Assembly (NCBI RefSeq): GCF_003480435.1
Contig: NZ_QUJB01000016.1
Span: forward strand, 1 to 61,015
Length of the DNA: 61,015 nucleotides
Direction: 5' to 3'
Origin: Clostridium sp. AM30-24
GTDB taxonomy: Bacteria; Bacillota; Clostridia; Lachnospirales; Lachnospiraceae
The position numbers and the translations under genes are program-made. The notes below the pieces were generated by a model. It ran no database searches. It saw only the letters and a program-made list of their open reading frames with translations, and had not been told where the DNA came from. Below are positions 25,852-33,864 of the stretch, one piece after another; position 1 is the stretch's first letter, and every line of letters starts with the position of its first letter.

Positions 25852-27396
25852 ATGAACATCAAGCGTGCAAAACAGGAAATTAAAAATACGATACAGGTGT
25901 ATCTGACGAAGAACGCACACGGGGAATACGAGATCCCGTCCATGCGGCAGCGCCCGGTGCTGCTCATCGGTCCGCCAGGAATCGGAAAGACCCAGATCAT
26001 GGAGCAGGTGGCGCGGGAGTGCGGGATCGGTCTCGTCTCCTACACGATCACACACCATACGAGACAGAGTGCCATCGGTCTCCCGTTTATCTCGGAGAAG
26101 ACTTACAGTGGGAAGAATGTCCATGTGACGGAATATACCATGAGTGAGATCGTCGCGGCGATCTACAATAAGATCGAAGACACAGGACTCTCCGAGGGAC
26201 TTCTCTTCATCGATGAGATCAACTGCGTTTCCGAGACACTGGCCCCGGCCATGCTGCAGTTTTTGCAGTATAAGACTTTCGGAAATCATAAGATCCCGGA
26301 TGGCTGGATCATCGTGGCAGCAGGAAACCCGCCGGAATACAATAAATCCGTGCGGGAATTCGATATCGCGACCTTAGACCGCATCAAAAAGATCGATGTG
26401 GAGGCGGATTTTGAGGTCTGGAAAGAGTACGCGAAGCAGGCGGATATCCATCCGGCGATCCTGTCATTCCTCACCGCAAAACCGCAGTATTTTTACCAGG
26501 TGGAGACAACTGTGGATGGCAAGATTTTTGCGACACCTCGTGGGTGGGAAGATCTCTCCGGATTTTTGAAGGTCTGCGAGAAGGTGGATCTTATCTGTGA
26601 CCGGGAAGTTGTAGTGCAGTACATTGAGCATCCCCGGATCGCAAAAGATTTCGCGAACTATCTGGAATTATATAAGAAGTATCAGGCGAGGTACCAGATC
26701 GATGAAGTTCTGGAAGGAAAGCAGGACGAGCGCCTGATGGAACAGGCGGCGAAGGCACCGTTTGACGAGAAGCTTTCCATCATCAGCCTGATTTTAGCGA
26801 AGCTTGATGTGGAGTTTAAGGCTTATGCGCAGAAAGAGGATTATCTGGAAGTGCTGTTTGGGGAGCTGAAAGCATTCAAGAGAAGTCTGGAAGATAAAAC
26901 GGAGGCCGGAGAAACGATGAAGACAGTGCCGCAGACTCCGATCAACATTTTCTCCCATCAGATCGAGGCATTCACCGCTGCATCCGAGCAGAAACAGAAA
27001 GCCGGTCTTCTCACAAGACAGGAAAAATATCGCTGTGCCGATATCGCAGCGGATATGAACCGATACCTTCAGACAGTGAAAGCAGAGCTTTTATCGGGTG
27101 GTGACGAGATATTCGACCGGTTCCGGGAGCTGTTTGGTGACGAACGGACAGAACTTGAGGATCTGTGCGCTCATGCCAGACAGACACTGGAGTATGCCTT
27201 TGATTTCATGGAAGGAACGTACGGAAGCAGTCAGGAGATGGTGGTGTTTATCACAGAACTGAACTCCAGCGTCCCGGCCGTGCGGTTCTTACAGGAAAAT
27301 GAGTGTGAACGATATTTTGAATACAATAAGAATCTGCTGTTTGATGAGAGACGGGCAGATATTCTGAGCAGGCTGGACAGACTTGGGGCATTTTAA
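25852..27396 (+). CDS. MoxR-type AAA+ ATPase
   Basis: A 514-residue AAA+ ATPase of the MoxR kind. Walker A is GPPGIGKT (residues 38-45), Walker B LLFIDEIN (near 117-124), and a sensor-1-like IIVAAGNPPEYN follows. The C-terminal ~200 residues are helical and unlike minimal MoxR proteins. With the VWA/metallopeptidase protein it forms the usual MoxR-VWA pair, in which the ATPase drives conformational change in a client held through the VWA MIDAS. Spacing to the VWA gene is 3 bp, so they are co-expressed. The client is unknown; no obvious metalloenzyme gene adjoins, unless the radical SAM gene or nrdD is involved. Confidence 0.85.
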   Translation: MNIKRAKQEIKNTIQVYLTKNAHGEYEIPSMRQRPVLLIGPPGIGKTQIMEQVARECGIGLVSYTITHHTRQSAIGLPFISEKTYSGKNVHVTEYTMSEIVAAIYNKIEDTGLSEGLLFIDEINCVSETLAPAMLQFLQYKTFGNHKIPDGWIIVAAGNPPEYNKSVREFDIATLDRIKKIDVEADFEVWKEYAKQADIHPAILSFLTAKPQYFYQVETTVDGKIFATPRGWEDLSGFLKVCEKVDLICDREVVVQYIEHPRIAKDFANYLELYKKYQARYQIDEVLEGKQDERLMEQAAKAPFDEKLSIISLILAKLDVEFKAYAQKEDYLEVLFGELKAFKRSLEDKTEAGETMKTVPQTPINIFSHQIEAFTAASEQKQKAGLLTRQEKYRCADIAADMNRYLQTVKAELLSGGDEIFDRFRELFGDERTELEDLCAHARQTLEYAFDFMEGTYGSSQEMVVFITELNSSVPAVRFLQENECERYFEYNKNLLFDERRADILSRLDRLGAF

Positions 27397-27416
27397 TTGG
27401 AAAGGAAAGTGATCAT

Positions 27417-28289
27417 ATGGAATACGAAGGAACCGTATACCGCCCGCCGAGCGAGGCGAGAAGCTTAATTATTCAGGTGACTGTGGGCTGTGCCCATAAC
27501 CGGTGCACCTTCTGCAACATGTACCGGGTGAAAAAATTCCGAGTGCGGACAAAAGAAGAGATCATGAAGGATCTGGACGAATGCCACGATTATTACGGAC
27601 CGTATGTCAGCCGTGTATTCTTTGCGGACGGTGATGCACTGGTGGTAAAGACAGAACTTCTTTTAGAGCTTTTAGCCTATGTCCACAAAAATTTTCCGTA
27701 TGTAGAGCGGATCACCTCTTACGGGACTGCAAAGGATGTTCTGGCAAAGTCTGAGGAAGATTTAAAAGCCTTAGCGGCAGCAGGACTCGAGATGGTCTAT
27801 ATCGGAGCGGAATCCGGCGATGACCGTGTTCTGGAGCATATCCATAAGGATGTGACGGCGGCCCAGATTGCGGCGGCGGGACAGAAATTGAAGCGCTGCG
27901 GCATCAAGACCTCTGTGACGCTGATCTCCGGCCTCGGCGGAAGAAAAGGGATCCGGGAACATGCCATCAAGTCGGCGGAGCTGATCAATCAGATGAATCC
28001 GGAGTATGCCTCCTTCCTGACATTGCGCCTCTATGAGGGGACCCAGATGAATGAGGAAGTAAAACGCGGGGAGATGGAGCTTATCACCCCGGACGAGATC
28101 GTGGAGGAAATGGAGCTGTTTTTAACACACATTGATTCTCCTGGAACGATCTTCCGGACAAACCACGCGTCCAACTATGTAGTGCTTGCGGGAACTTTTA
28201 ACGAAGATATTCCGAAAATGCTGGCACAACTGGAGGACGCAAAGAAAAGACAGCGTTACCGCCTTGAAGAATGGCGCAGACATATTTAA
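27417..28289 (+). CDS. Radical SAM protein with CX4CX2C cluster motif
   Basis: A 290-residue radical SAM enzyme. The cluster ligands lie in GCAHNRCTFCNMY (about residues 24-36), which spaces the cysteines as C-x4-C-x2-C instead of the canonical x3-x2. FADGDALV (near 65) and YIGAESGDD (near 125) are the usual beta-strand motifs of the Elp3/MiaB/NifB-like fold. No C-terminal extra cluster or B12 domain is seen. This subfamily is frequent in Clostridia and has no assigned reaction that I can name. AAAGGAAAG precedes the ATG. It follows the MoxR gene by 20 bp and may be part of the same transcript. Confidence 0.82.
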   Translation: MEYEGTVYRPPSEARSLIIQVTVGCAHNRCTFCNMYRVKKFRVRTKEEIMKDLDECHDYYGPYVSRVFFADGDALVVKTELLLELLAYVHKNFPYVERITSYGTAKDVLAKSEEDLKALAAAGLEMVYIGAESGDDRVLEHIHKDVTAAQIAAAGQKLKRCGIKTSVTLISGLGGRKGIREHAIKSAELINQMNPEYASFLTLRLYEGTQMNEEVKRGEMELITPDEIVEEMELFLTHIDSPGTIFRTNHASNYVVLAGTFNEDIPKMLAQLEDAKKRQRYRLEEWRRHI

Positions 28290-28870
28290 GTAAAAAGAGC
28301 AGAGAAAACAGTCCCGCGGGCTTTCTGGACGCTTAAAACGGCAGAAAAATGGCTCGCGGGATATGCCTTTTCAGGGGCTTTCCGGGACGATCCCGGAGGG
28401 GACTCTTCTTGTGGATTGTATTCAAAAAACAACAAGATATAGTTTTGAATCATGAATTTTTCACCATATATATGGTTTTGGTATATCATATTTATATAGC
28501 AGTACTCCTTGCAATCCGGGAACAATACAGTTATAATAGAATCGTTCTCGCGTGAGTGACTAAAAATAACGTGGCGGGAACATGACATGACCGCCTTAAG
28601 AGACTCGTGGCGGCAGGTCCGACAGATCAATCATAAAATATCTAAATCAGATAAAATTTCTGTATAATTCTGAAAAAACAAACTGTATATACAACCAAGA
28701 AAACTATCAGCAACTGAAATGTACATGCCTGAGGCCGGCCGGTAAATGCGCGGACCTGTAGGTCAGCTGTGTTTTTTAGCAGAATAGACAGAAGAGAAAA
28801 ACAGGCAACGGCAGTTGTGCGTAAAGCGGACAATTCTGCCAACACAATGAAATGAAACGGGGAATCAGGG
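28290..28870 (+). other. 581-bp intergenic region with structured leader upstream of nrdD
   Basis: No credible gene is present. The left part has GC-rich dyads after the radical SAM gene (GTCCCGCG/CGCGGGA and TCCGGGA-CGA-TCCCGGA). A 14-bp palindrome ACCATATATATGGT lies at 28463-28476. After the promoter at 28509-28537 comes a ~330-nt leader in which GTTCTCGC can pair with GCGGGAAC and CCGCC with GGCGG, followed by an AT-rich stretch with TGTATATACA (28683-28692) and a last GGCAGTTGT/ACAATTCTGCC hairpin near 28820-28850. It matches no riboswitch class I recognise. Confidence 0.55.
28509..28537 (+). promoter_or_regulatory. Promoter upstream of nrdDG
   Basis: TTGCAA (28509-28514) and a perfect TATAAT (28532-28537) are 17 bp apart. 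The predicted start near 28544 gives an unusually long leader of about 325 nt before nrdD, unless a separate small RNA is made. Confidence 0.7.
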
Positions 28871-31060
28871 ATGAAGATCATCAAAAGAAACGGAGCAGAG
28901 GAAAGTTTTGACACGCTCAAGATCGTAAATGCGGTCCAGAAGGCATGCAACGCCACAGAAAATGCCTATCTGGCACCGGAACAGCTTACGGATATCGCGG
29001 ATTATGTAGAGTACAAGTGCAATAAGCTGGGACGTGCGGTGTCCGTAGAAGAGATCCAGGATATGGTCGAGAACCAGTTGATGGCCATCGGTGCTTTTGC
29101 GATCGCAAAAAATTATGTGCGCTACCGCTATGACCGCTCTCTGGTGCGGAAAGCAAATACGACGGACAACCGGATCCTGTCCCTGATCGAGTGCAACAAC
29201 GAAGAGGTTATGCAGGAGAACTCCAACAAGAACCCGACCGTCAACAGCGTACAGCGTGACTATATGGCTGGAGAGGTCAGCAAGGATCTCACGAGAAGAC
29301 TTCTTCTTCCGGAAGATATTGTAGAGGCGGATAAGCAGGGAATCATCCACTTCCATGACTCCGACTATTTTGCACAGCATATGCACAACTGCGATCTTGT
29401 AAACCTGGAGGATATGCTGCAGAACGGCACCGTGATCAGCGAGACACTGATCGAGCGCCCGCACAGCTTCTCCACAGCCTGCAACATCGCGACCCAGATC
29501 ATCGCGCAGGTTGCCAGCAACCAGTATGGCGGACAGAGCATCAGCCTTGCGCATCTCGCTCCGTTCGTTCAGGTATCGAGAGTGAAGATCCGTCAGGAAG
29601 TGATTGGCGAGATGAAGGATCTTGGAATTGCTGTGACAGAGGATCAGATCGATAAGCTCACGGAGGAGCGTCTCCGCAGAGAGATCACGAAGGGAATCCA
29701 GACGATCCAGTATCAGGTCGTAACACTCCTTACCACAAACGGACAGGCACCATTCGTTACCGTTTACATGTACCTCGACGAGGCAAAGAACCCGCAGGAG
29801 AAAAAAGACCTTGCGATGATCATCGAGGAGACCTTAAAACAGAGATATCTTGGCGTTAAAAATGAAGCCGGTGTATGGATCACACCGGCATTCCCGAAGC
29901 TGATCTATGTTCTCGATGAGGACAATATCACTCCGGATGCGCCGTATTACTATTTGACAGAGCTTGCAGCAAAATGTACCGCAAAGCGCATGGTTCCGGA
30001 CTACATCTCTGCGAAGAAGATGCGGGAATTAAAGGGCGATGTGTATACATGCATGGGCTGCCGTTCCTTCCTGACCCCGGACCGTTCCTATGTAAAAGGA
30101 AACCTTGCGAATGCAGGAAACTACCGGGAAGGCGAGCGCAAGTATTATGGGCGCTTCAATCAGGGCGTTGTGACGGTAAACCTTGTTGATATCGGACTCA
30201 GCGCAAGAAAAGACATGAACAGGTTCTGGGAGATCTTTGATGAGAGAATGGAACTCTGCCACCGCGCAATGCGCTGCCGCCACGAGAGATTAAAAGGAAC
30301 CTTATCCGACGCGGCTCCGATCCTCTGGCAGTATGGCGCGCTTGCCCGCTTAAAGAAAGGTGAGACCATCGACAAGCTCCTCTATGACGGATATTCCACA
30401 CTTTCTCTGGGATATGCAGGCCTGTGGGAATGTGTATACAGCTTAATTGAGAAGAAATTAACTGAGCCGGAAGGAAAGAAACTTGGTCTTGAGATCATGC
30501 AGAAGTTAAATGACTACTGCACGAAGTGGAAAGAGGCGGAGAATATCGATTACAGCATCTACGGAACCCCGCTGGAGTCCACAACCTACTCTTTTGCGAA
30601 GAGTCTCCAGAGACGTTTCGGTATCGTAAAGGGCGTAACCGACAGAAACTACATCACGAACAGCTACCATGTGCATGTAACGGAACCGATCGACGCCTTC
30701 AGTAAGTTAAAATTAGAGTCTGAATTTCAGGCACTGTCCCCGGGCGGAGCGATCAGCTACGTGGAAGTTCCGAACATGCAGGATAATATCCCGGCTGTTC
30801 TTCAGGTCATCCGCTACATCTATGACAATATCATGTACGCGGAGTTAAATACGAAGAGCGATTACTGTCAGGTATGCGGCTACGACGGCGAGATCAAGAT
30901 CATCGAGGATGACGGAAAGCTCGTATGGGAATGCCCGCATTGCGGAAACCGTGACCAGAGCAAGCTCAACGTTGCAAGACGTACCTGTGGATACATCGGA
31001 ACACAGTTCTGGAATCAGGGCAGAACACAGGAAATTAAGGAAAGGGTACTGCACCTGTAA
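28871..31060 (+). CDS. nrdD: Anaerobic ribonucleoside-triphosphate reductase
   Basis: NrdD is the oxygen-sensitive class III reductase that makes dNTPs from NTPs using a glycyl radical. The 729-residue protein starts with an ATP-cone (MKIIKRNGAEESFDTLKIVN, residues 1-20 and on to ~90). Four cysteines near the C terminus (CQVCG and CPHCG) bind zinc, and the radical loop RRTCGYIG places the glycyl radical at about Gly707. Substrate-site segments HFHDSDYF and SCxx-type MGCRSFL are present. The stop overlaps the nrdG start by one base (TAATG). A long untranslated leader precedes it. Confidence 0.97.
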   Translation: MKIIKRNGAEESFDTLKIVNAVQKACNATENAYLAPEQLTDIADYVEYKCNKLGRAVSVEEIQDMVENQLMAIGAFAIAKNYVRYRYDRSLVRKANTTDNRILSLIECNNEEVMQENSNKNPTVNSVQRDYMAGEVSKDLTRRLLLPEDIVEADKQGIIHFHDSDYFAQHMHNCDLVNLEDMLQNGTVISETLIERPHSFSTACNIATQIIAQVASNQYGGQSISLAHLAPFVQVSRVKIRQEVIGEMKDLGIAVTEDQIDKLTEERLRREITKGIQTIQYQVVTLLTTNGQAPFVTVYMYLDEAKNPQEKKDLAMIIEETLKQRYLGVKNEAGVWITPAFPKLIYVLDEDNITPDAPYYYLTELAAKCTAKRMVPDYISAKKMRELKGDVYTCMGCRSFLTPDRSYVKGNLANAGNYREGERKYYGRFNQGVVTVNLVDIGLSARKDMNRFWEIFDERMELCHRAMRCRHERLKGTLSDAAPILWQYGALARLKKGETIDKLLYDGYSTLSLGYAGLWECVYSLIEKKLTEPEGKKLGLEIMQKLNDYCTKWKEAENIDYSIYGTPLESTTYSFAKSLQRRFGIVKGVTDRNYITNSYHVHVTEPIDAFSKLKLESEFQALSPGGAISYVEVPNMQDNIPAVLQVIRYIYDNIMYAELNTKSDYCQVCGYDGEIKIIEDDGKLVWECPHCGNRDQSKLNVARRTCGYIGTQFWNQGRTQEIKERVLHL

Positions 31061-31611
31061 TGAATTACGGAGAGATCAAAACATGTGATATTGCAAACGG
31101 TGAGGGAGTCCGCGTGTCCCTCTTTGTGTCCGGCTGTACACATCACTGTAAAAATTGCTTTAATGATGTGGCGTGGGATTTCGGATACGGAAAGCCGTTT
31201 ACGGAAGAGACGGAAGAAATGTTATTAAAGGCGCTGGAGCCGGATTATGTGGATGGACTTTCGCTTCTCGGTGGAGAACCCTTTGAGCCGGAGAACCAGC
31301 GGGCACTTCTCCCGTTCTTAAAGAAAGTGCGCGAGAGATTCCCGAAGAAAAATATCTGGTGCTATACCGGTTATCTTTTCGATAAAGAGCTTCTCGGTGA
31401 GAGCCGGGCGAGATGTGAGTGTACGGATGAGATGTTAAGCCTGATCGACGTTCTCGTGGACGGCGAGTTTGTTCAGGAGCTCTACAGCGTGGCACTGGCA
31501 TTCCGCGGTTCGGAGAACCAGAGGATCATCGATGTGAAAAAGTCTCTGGAAACAGGGAAAATCGTCTGGCATGATCTGGTGAGCCGGGGAATCTCGATGA
31601 AGTTTAATTAG
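31060..31611 (+). CDS. nrdG: Anaerobic ribonucleotide reductase activating protein
   Basis: NrdG is the radical SAM activase that generates the glycyl radical on NrdD. The 183-residue protein has the canonical CX3CX2C cluster motif in CTHHCKNCF (residues ~26-34), GGEPFEPEN near 68 and the small size typical of the family. Its ATG overlaps the nrdD stop by one base, so the two are translationally coupled and made in fixed ratio. A strong terminator follows. Confidence 0.96.
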   Translation: MNYGEIKTCDIANGEGVRVSLFVSGCTHHCKNCFNDVAWDFGYGKPFTEETEEMLLKALEPDYVDGLSLLGGEPFEPENQRALLPFLKKVRERFPKKNIWCYTGYLFDKELLGESRARCECTDEMLSLIDVLVDGEFVQELYSVALAFRGSENQRIIDVKKSLETGKIVWHDLVSRGISMKFN

Positions 31612-31634
31612 AATATAAAGCTATATATAGAAAA

Positions 31635-31703
31635 GATCCGGCAGTTGGGTTGTTTTACAGGGATTTTTGATTCTGTAAGACAACTTGACTGCCGGATTTT
31701 TTT
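31635..31703 (+). terminator. Terminator of nrdDG
   Basis: A long imperfect stem with arms ATCCGGCAGT...TTTTACAG and CTGTAAGA...ACTGCCGGAT, about 24 bp, is followed by seven T. Confidence 0.9.
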
Positions 31704-31711
31704 GATGTAAT

Positions 31712-31750
31712 AGGAAATTCCGAAAAATTCCCTGTCTCACAAAAGGCACT
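31712..31750 (+). repeat. Short dispersed repeat, copy B
   Basis: AGGAAATTCCGAAAAATTCC followed by CTGTCTCACAAAAGGCAC matches the segment at 13603-13641 after one gap. It again directly follows a terminator. The remaining stretch to 31845 shows no gene. Confidence 0.45.
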
Positions 31751-31845
31751 TCTTTTTTTATAAAATCTGTAGTGCAGGTAAGGACATCATGTGAAAAATG
31801 AAGTCTGGATATGGCATCTGGATAGGCTTAGAGCTGCCGCCGCTC

Positions 31846-31874
31846 TTGACTTTTGGAGAGTATTCTCGTATACT
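31846..31874 (+). promoter_or_regulatory. Promoter of the MarR-MATE operon
   Basis: TTGACT (31846-31851) and TATACT (31869-31874) are 17 bp apart, immediately upstream of two dyads likely bound by the MarR product. Confidence 0.8.
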
Positions 31875-31880
31875 AATATA

Positions 31881-31909
31881 GTTCTAAATAGAACAGTTCA
31901 CTTTTGAAC
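31881..31909 (+). promoter_or_regulatory. Tandem dyads, likely MarR operator
   Basis: GTTCTAAATAGAAC (31881-31894) and GTTCACTTTTGAAC (31896-31909) are two inverted repeats with GTTC/GAAC half sites, separated by one base and lying at the transcription start. This is where an autoregulating MarR repressor would bind. Confidence 0.65.
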
Positions 31910-31923
31910 CAGAGGTGATACAC

Positions 31924-32370
31924 ATGAAATTTGTTGATTTTATGGCGGACAGCCGGGATTTCTATACGGGGCTCATTGATCCGGTCTGCAAAAAATACGG
32001 GCTGACCCAGATGGAATTCAATATCCTGTTGTTTCTCGCCAACAATCCGGAGTGCGACACTGCTGCCCAGATCATCAAGAAGCGGGCGTTCACAAAGTCC
32101 CATGTCTCCATGTCTGTCCGCTCATTAGAGGAGCGCGGACTGCTCACCGGGGAATATTATGGGACGGACCGGAGGACGATCCATCTGAAACTCACGGACG
32201 CTGCTTCGCCGATGGTCTCTGACGGGAAAAACGTCCAGAAACGGGCCGCCGAGATCATCTGCCGCGGATTCACCCCGGAAGAGCACCGGATGCTGTTCGA
32301 ACTTATGAACCGGATCAATTCAAACATCTCAGATTACAGGAAAGAAGGAAAGCTGCATGAACAACAGTAA
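31924..32370 (+). CDS. MarR-family transcription regulator
   Basis: A 148-residue dimeric winged-helix regulator of the MarR family. The winged helix spans about residues 25-100 (TAAQIIKKRAFTKSHVSMSV, then LLTGEYYGTDRRTIHLKL for the wing). ATG 31924 was chosen because AGAGGTG lies 6 bases upstream; the GTG at 31915 overlaps that site. The gene overlaps the following MATE gene by 14 bases. Two tandem dyads at its promoter suggest it represses itself and the pump, released by a ligand that the pump exports. Confidence 0.9.
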   Translation: MKFVDFMADSRDFYTGLIDPVCKKYGLTQMEFNILLFLANNPECDTAAQIIKKRAFTKSHVSMSVRSLEERGLLTGEYYGTDRRTIHLKLTDAASPMVSDGKNVQKRAAEIICRGFTPEEHRMLFELMNRINSNISDYRKEGKLHEQQ

Positions 32371-33721
32371 AGAATTTCTTGGGACAGAGCCGATCGGAAA
32401 ACTCCTCTTTAAGCTTGCCGTTCCCTCTGTCATCGCACAGATCGTCAACATGCTGTACAACATCGTTGACCGGATCTACATTGGACATATCCCGGGAAGC
32501 GGAAGTCTCGCTCTGACCGGTGTCGGTGTCTGCCTGCCGATCATCATGGTGGTCTCCGCCTTCGCGGCCCTCGTCGGCTCCGGCGGTGCACCGAGAGCGT
32601 CGATCTTTATGGGAAAAGATGACATGGACTCTGCGGAGAAGATTCTCAGCGGCTGTTTTACGGTTCAGATCATCATTTCTGCGATCCTGACAGCAGTCTT
32701 ACTGTTGTTTGGCCGCTCCATGCTCTTGACTTTTGGAGCCAGTGAAAACACTATCGGCTATGCCGTTGATTACATGAGTATTTACGCTGTCGGAACGATC
32801 TTTGTCCAGATGACGTTAGGCATGAACATGTTCATCACGGCTCAGGGATTTTCAAAGACCAGTATGCTGACGGTTACCATCGGCGCTGTCTGCAATATTA
32901 TTCTGGACCCGCTCTTTATCTTCGGGCTTGGCATGGGCGTAAAAGGTGCGGCTCTCGCGACGATCATCTCTCAGGCAGTGTCCTGCGGCTGGGTTCTCGC
33001 GTTCCTGACCGGAAAGAAGACCTTCTTACGGATCAAAAAGGAGTATTTAAAGCCGGTTCCGTCTATCGTTTTCCCGTGTCTTGCGCTGGGACTTTCTACG
33101 TTTGTGATGCAGTCCAGCGAGAGTGTTATCTCGGTATGCTTTAACTCTTCCCTGTTAAAGTACGGCGGAGATCTGGCAGTCGGTGCCATGACGATCCTTA
33201 CAAGTACGATGCAGTTTGCAATGCTGCCGCTTCAGGGAATCGGACAGGGCGCACAGCCGATCATGAGCTATAACTACGGAGCGAGAAATATCGACCGTAT
33301 GAAGAAGACATTCAAGCTCCATCTCGTGATCTCCCTGATCTATTCCACGTTGTTCTGGCTCTTTGTCCAGCTTTTCCCGGCAACCTTCGCGGGAATCTTC
33401 AGCTCCGATCCAGAACTCGTTTCCTTCACTGCAGGCGCTCTGCGGATCTACTGCGGTGCGATGTTCCTCTTTGGAATCCAGCTCGCCTGCCAGATGACCT
33501 TCGTTGCCATCGGATATGCGGTATGCTCGATCATCGTGGCGGTTGTGCGTAAATTCGTGCTTCTGCTTCCGTTAATCTTCATCGTTCCGATGTTTGTCAG
33601 CAACAAGACCATGGGCGTCTACATGGCGGAGCCGATCGCAGATGCGATTGCAGTGACATTCACGGCGATTTTGTTCTCGATCCAGTTCAGGAAAGCACTC
33701 AGAAAGCTGGAGAAAGCGTGA
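32357..33721 (+). CDS. MATE-family efflux transporter under MarR control
   Basis: A 454-residue, 12-helix MATE transporter. Typical pieces are LFKLAVPSVIAQIVNMLYNI, then YIGHIPGSGSLALTGVG, and in the second half MLPLQGIGQGAQPIMSYNYG. It starts inside the marR 3' end (14-base overlap), so the regulator and pump are translated together. A GAAAGCTGC region with GGAAAG serves as a weak ribosome site. A shared terminator closes the operon against the convergent leuC-type gene. The exported compound is unknown. Confidence 0.92.
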   Translation: MNNSKEFLGTEPIGKLLFKLAVPSVIAQIVNMLYNIVDRIYIGHIPGSGSLALTGVGVCLPIIMVVSAFAALVGSGGAPRASIFMGKDDMDSAEKILSGCFTVQIIISAILTAVLLLFGRSMLLTFGASENTIGYAVDYMSIYAVGTIFVQMTLGMNMFITAQGFSKTSMLTVTIGAVCNIILDPLFIFGLGMGVKGAALATIISQAVSCGWVLAFLTGKKTFLRIKKEYLKPVPSIVFPCLALGLSTFVMQSSESVISVCFNSSLLKYGGDLAVGAMTILTSTMQFAMLPLQGIGQGAQPIMSYNYGARNIDRMKKTFKLHLVISLIYSTLFWLFVQLFPATFAGIFSSDPELVSFTAGALRIYCGAMFLFGIQLACQMTFVAIGYAVCSIIVAVVRKFVLLLPLIFIVPMFVSNKTMGVYMAEPIADAIAVTFTAILFSIQFRKALRKLEKA

Positions 33722-33736
33722 TAAAAATTATATAAT

Positions 33737-33801
33737 AAAAATCCGGTAATCAGAGATAACCGCAATGTATGGCTGCGTGATATTCTGATTACCGGATTTT
33801 T
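33737..33801. terminator. Bidirectional terminator between the MATE and leuC-type genes
   Basis: AAAATCCGGTAATCAGA (from 33738) and TCTGATTACCGGATTTTT (33784-33801) form a 17-bp stem with T runs in both directions, serving both convergent genes. Confidence 0.9.
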
Positions 33802-33864
33802 GTATTTCAATGGGATGATACCGACAGATGCTCGATTTGCTTACAGTTGCCGACGCGTTTTTTC

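Noticed and set aside
28463..28476. NrdR box upstream of nrdD
   Set aside because: ACCATATATATGGT is AT-palindromic, but its centre is T/A while NrdR boxes (ACAC-WATATATW-GTGT) centre on A/T, and no second box lies one to three helical turns away.
28349..28555. 68-codon open frame between the radical SAM gene and nrdD
   Set aside because: No ribosome site, covers promoter-like and palindromic DNA, and the translation has no protein-like pattern.
28690..28860. Cobalamin or other known riboswitch before nrdD
   Set aside because: No B12-box-like core (GCCACTG) or conserved motif of another class could be found; the hairpins are reported only as unexplained structure.
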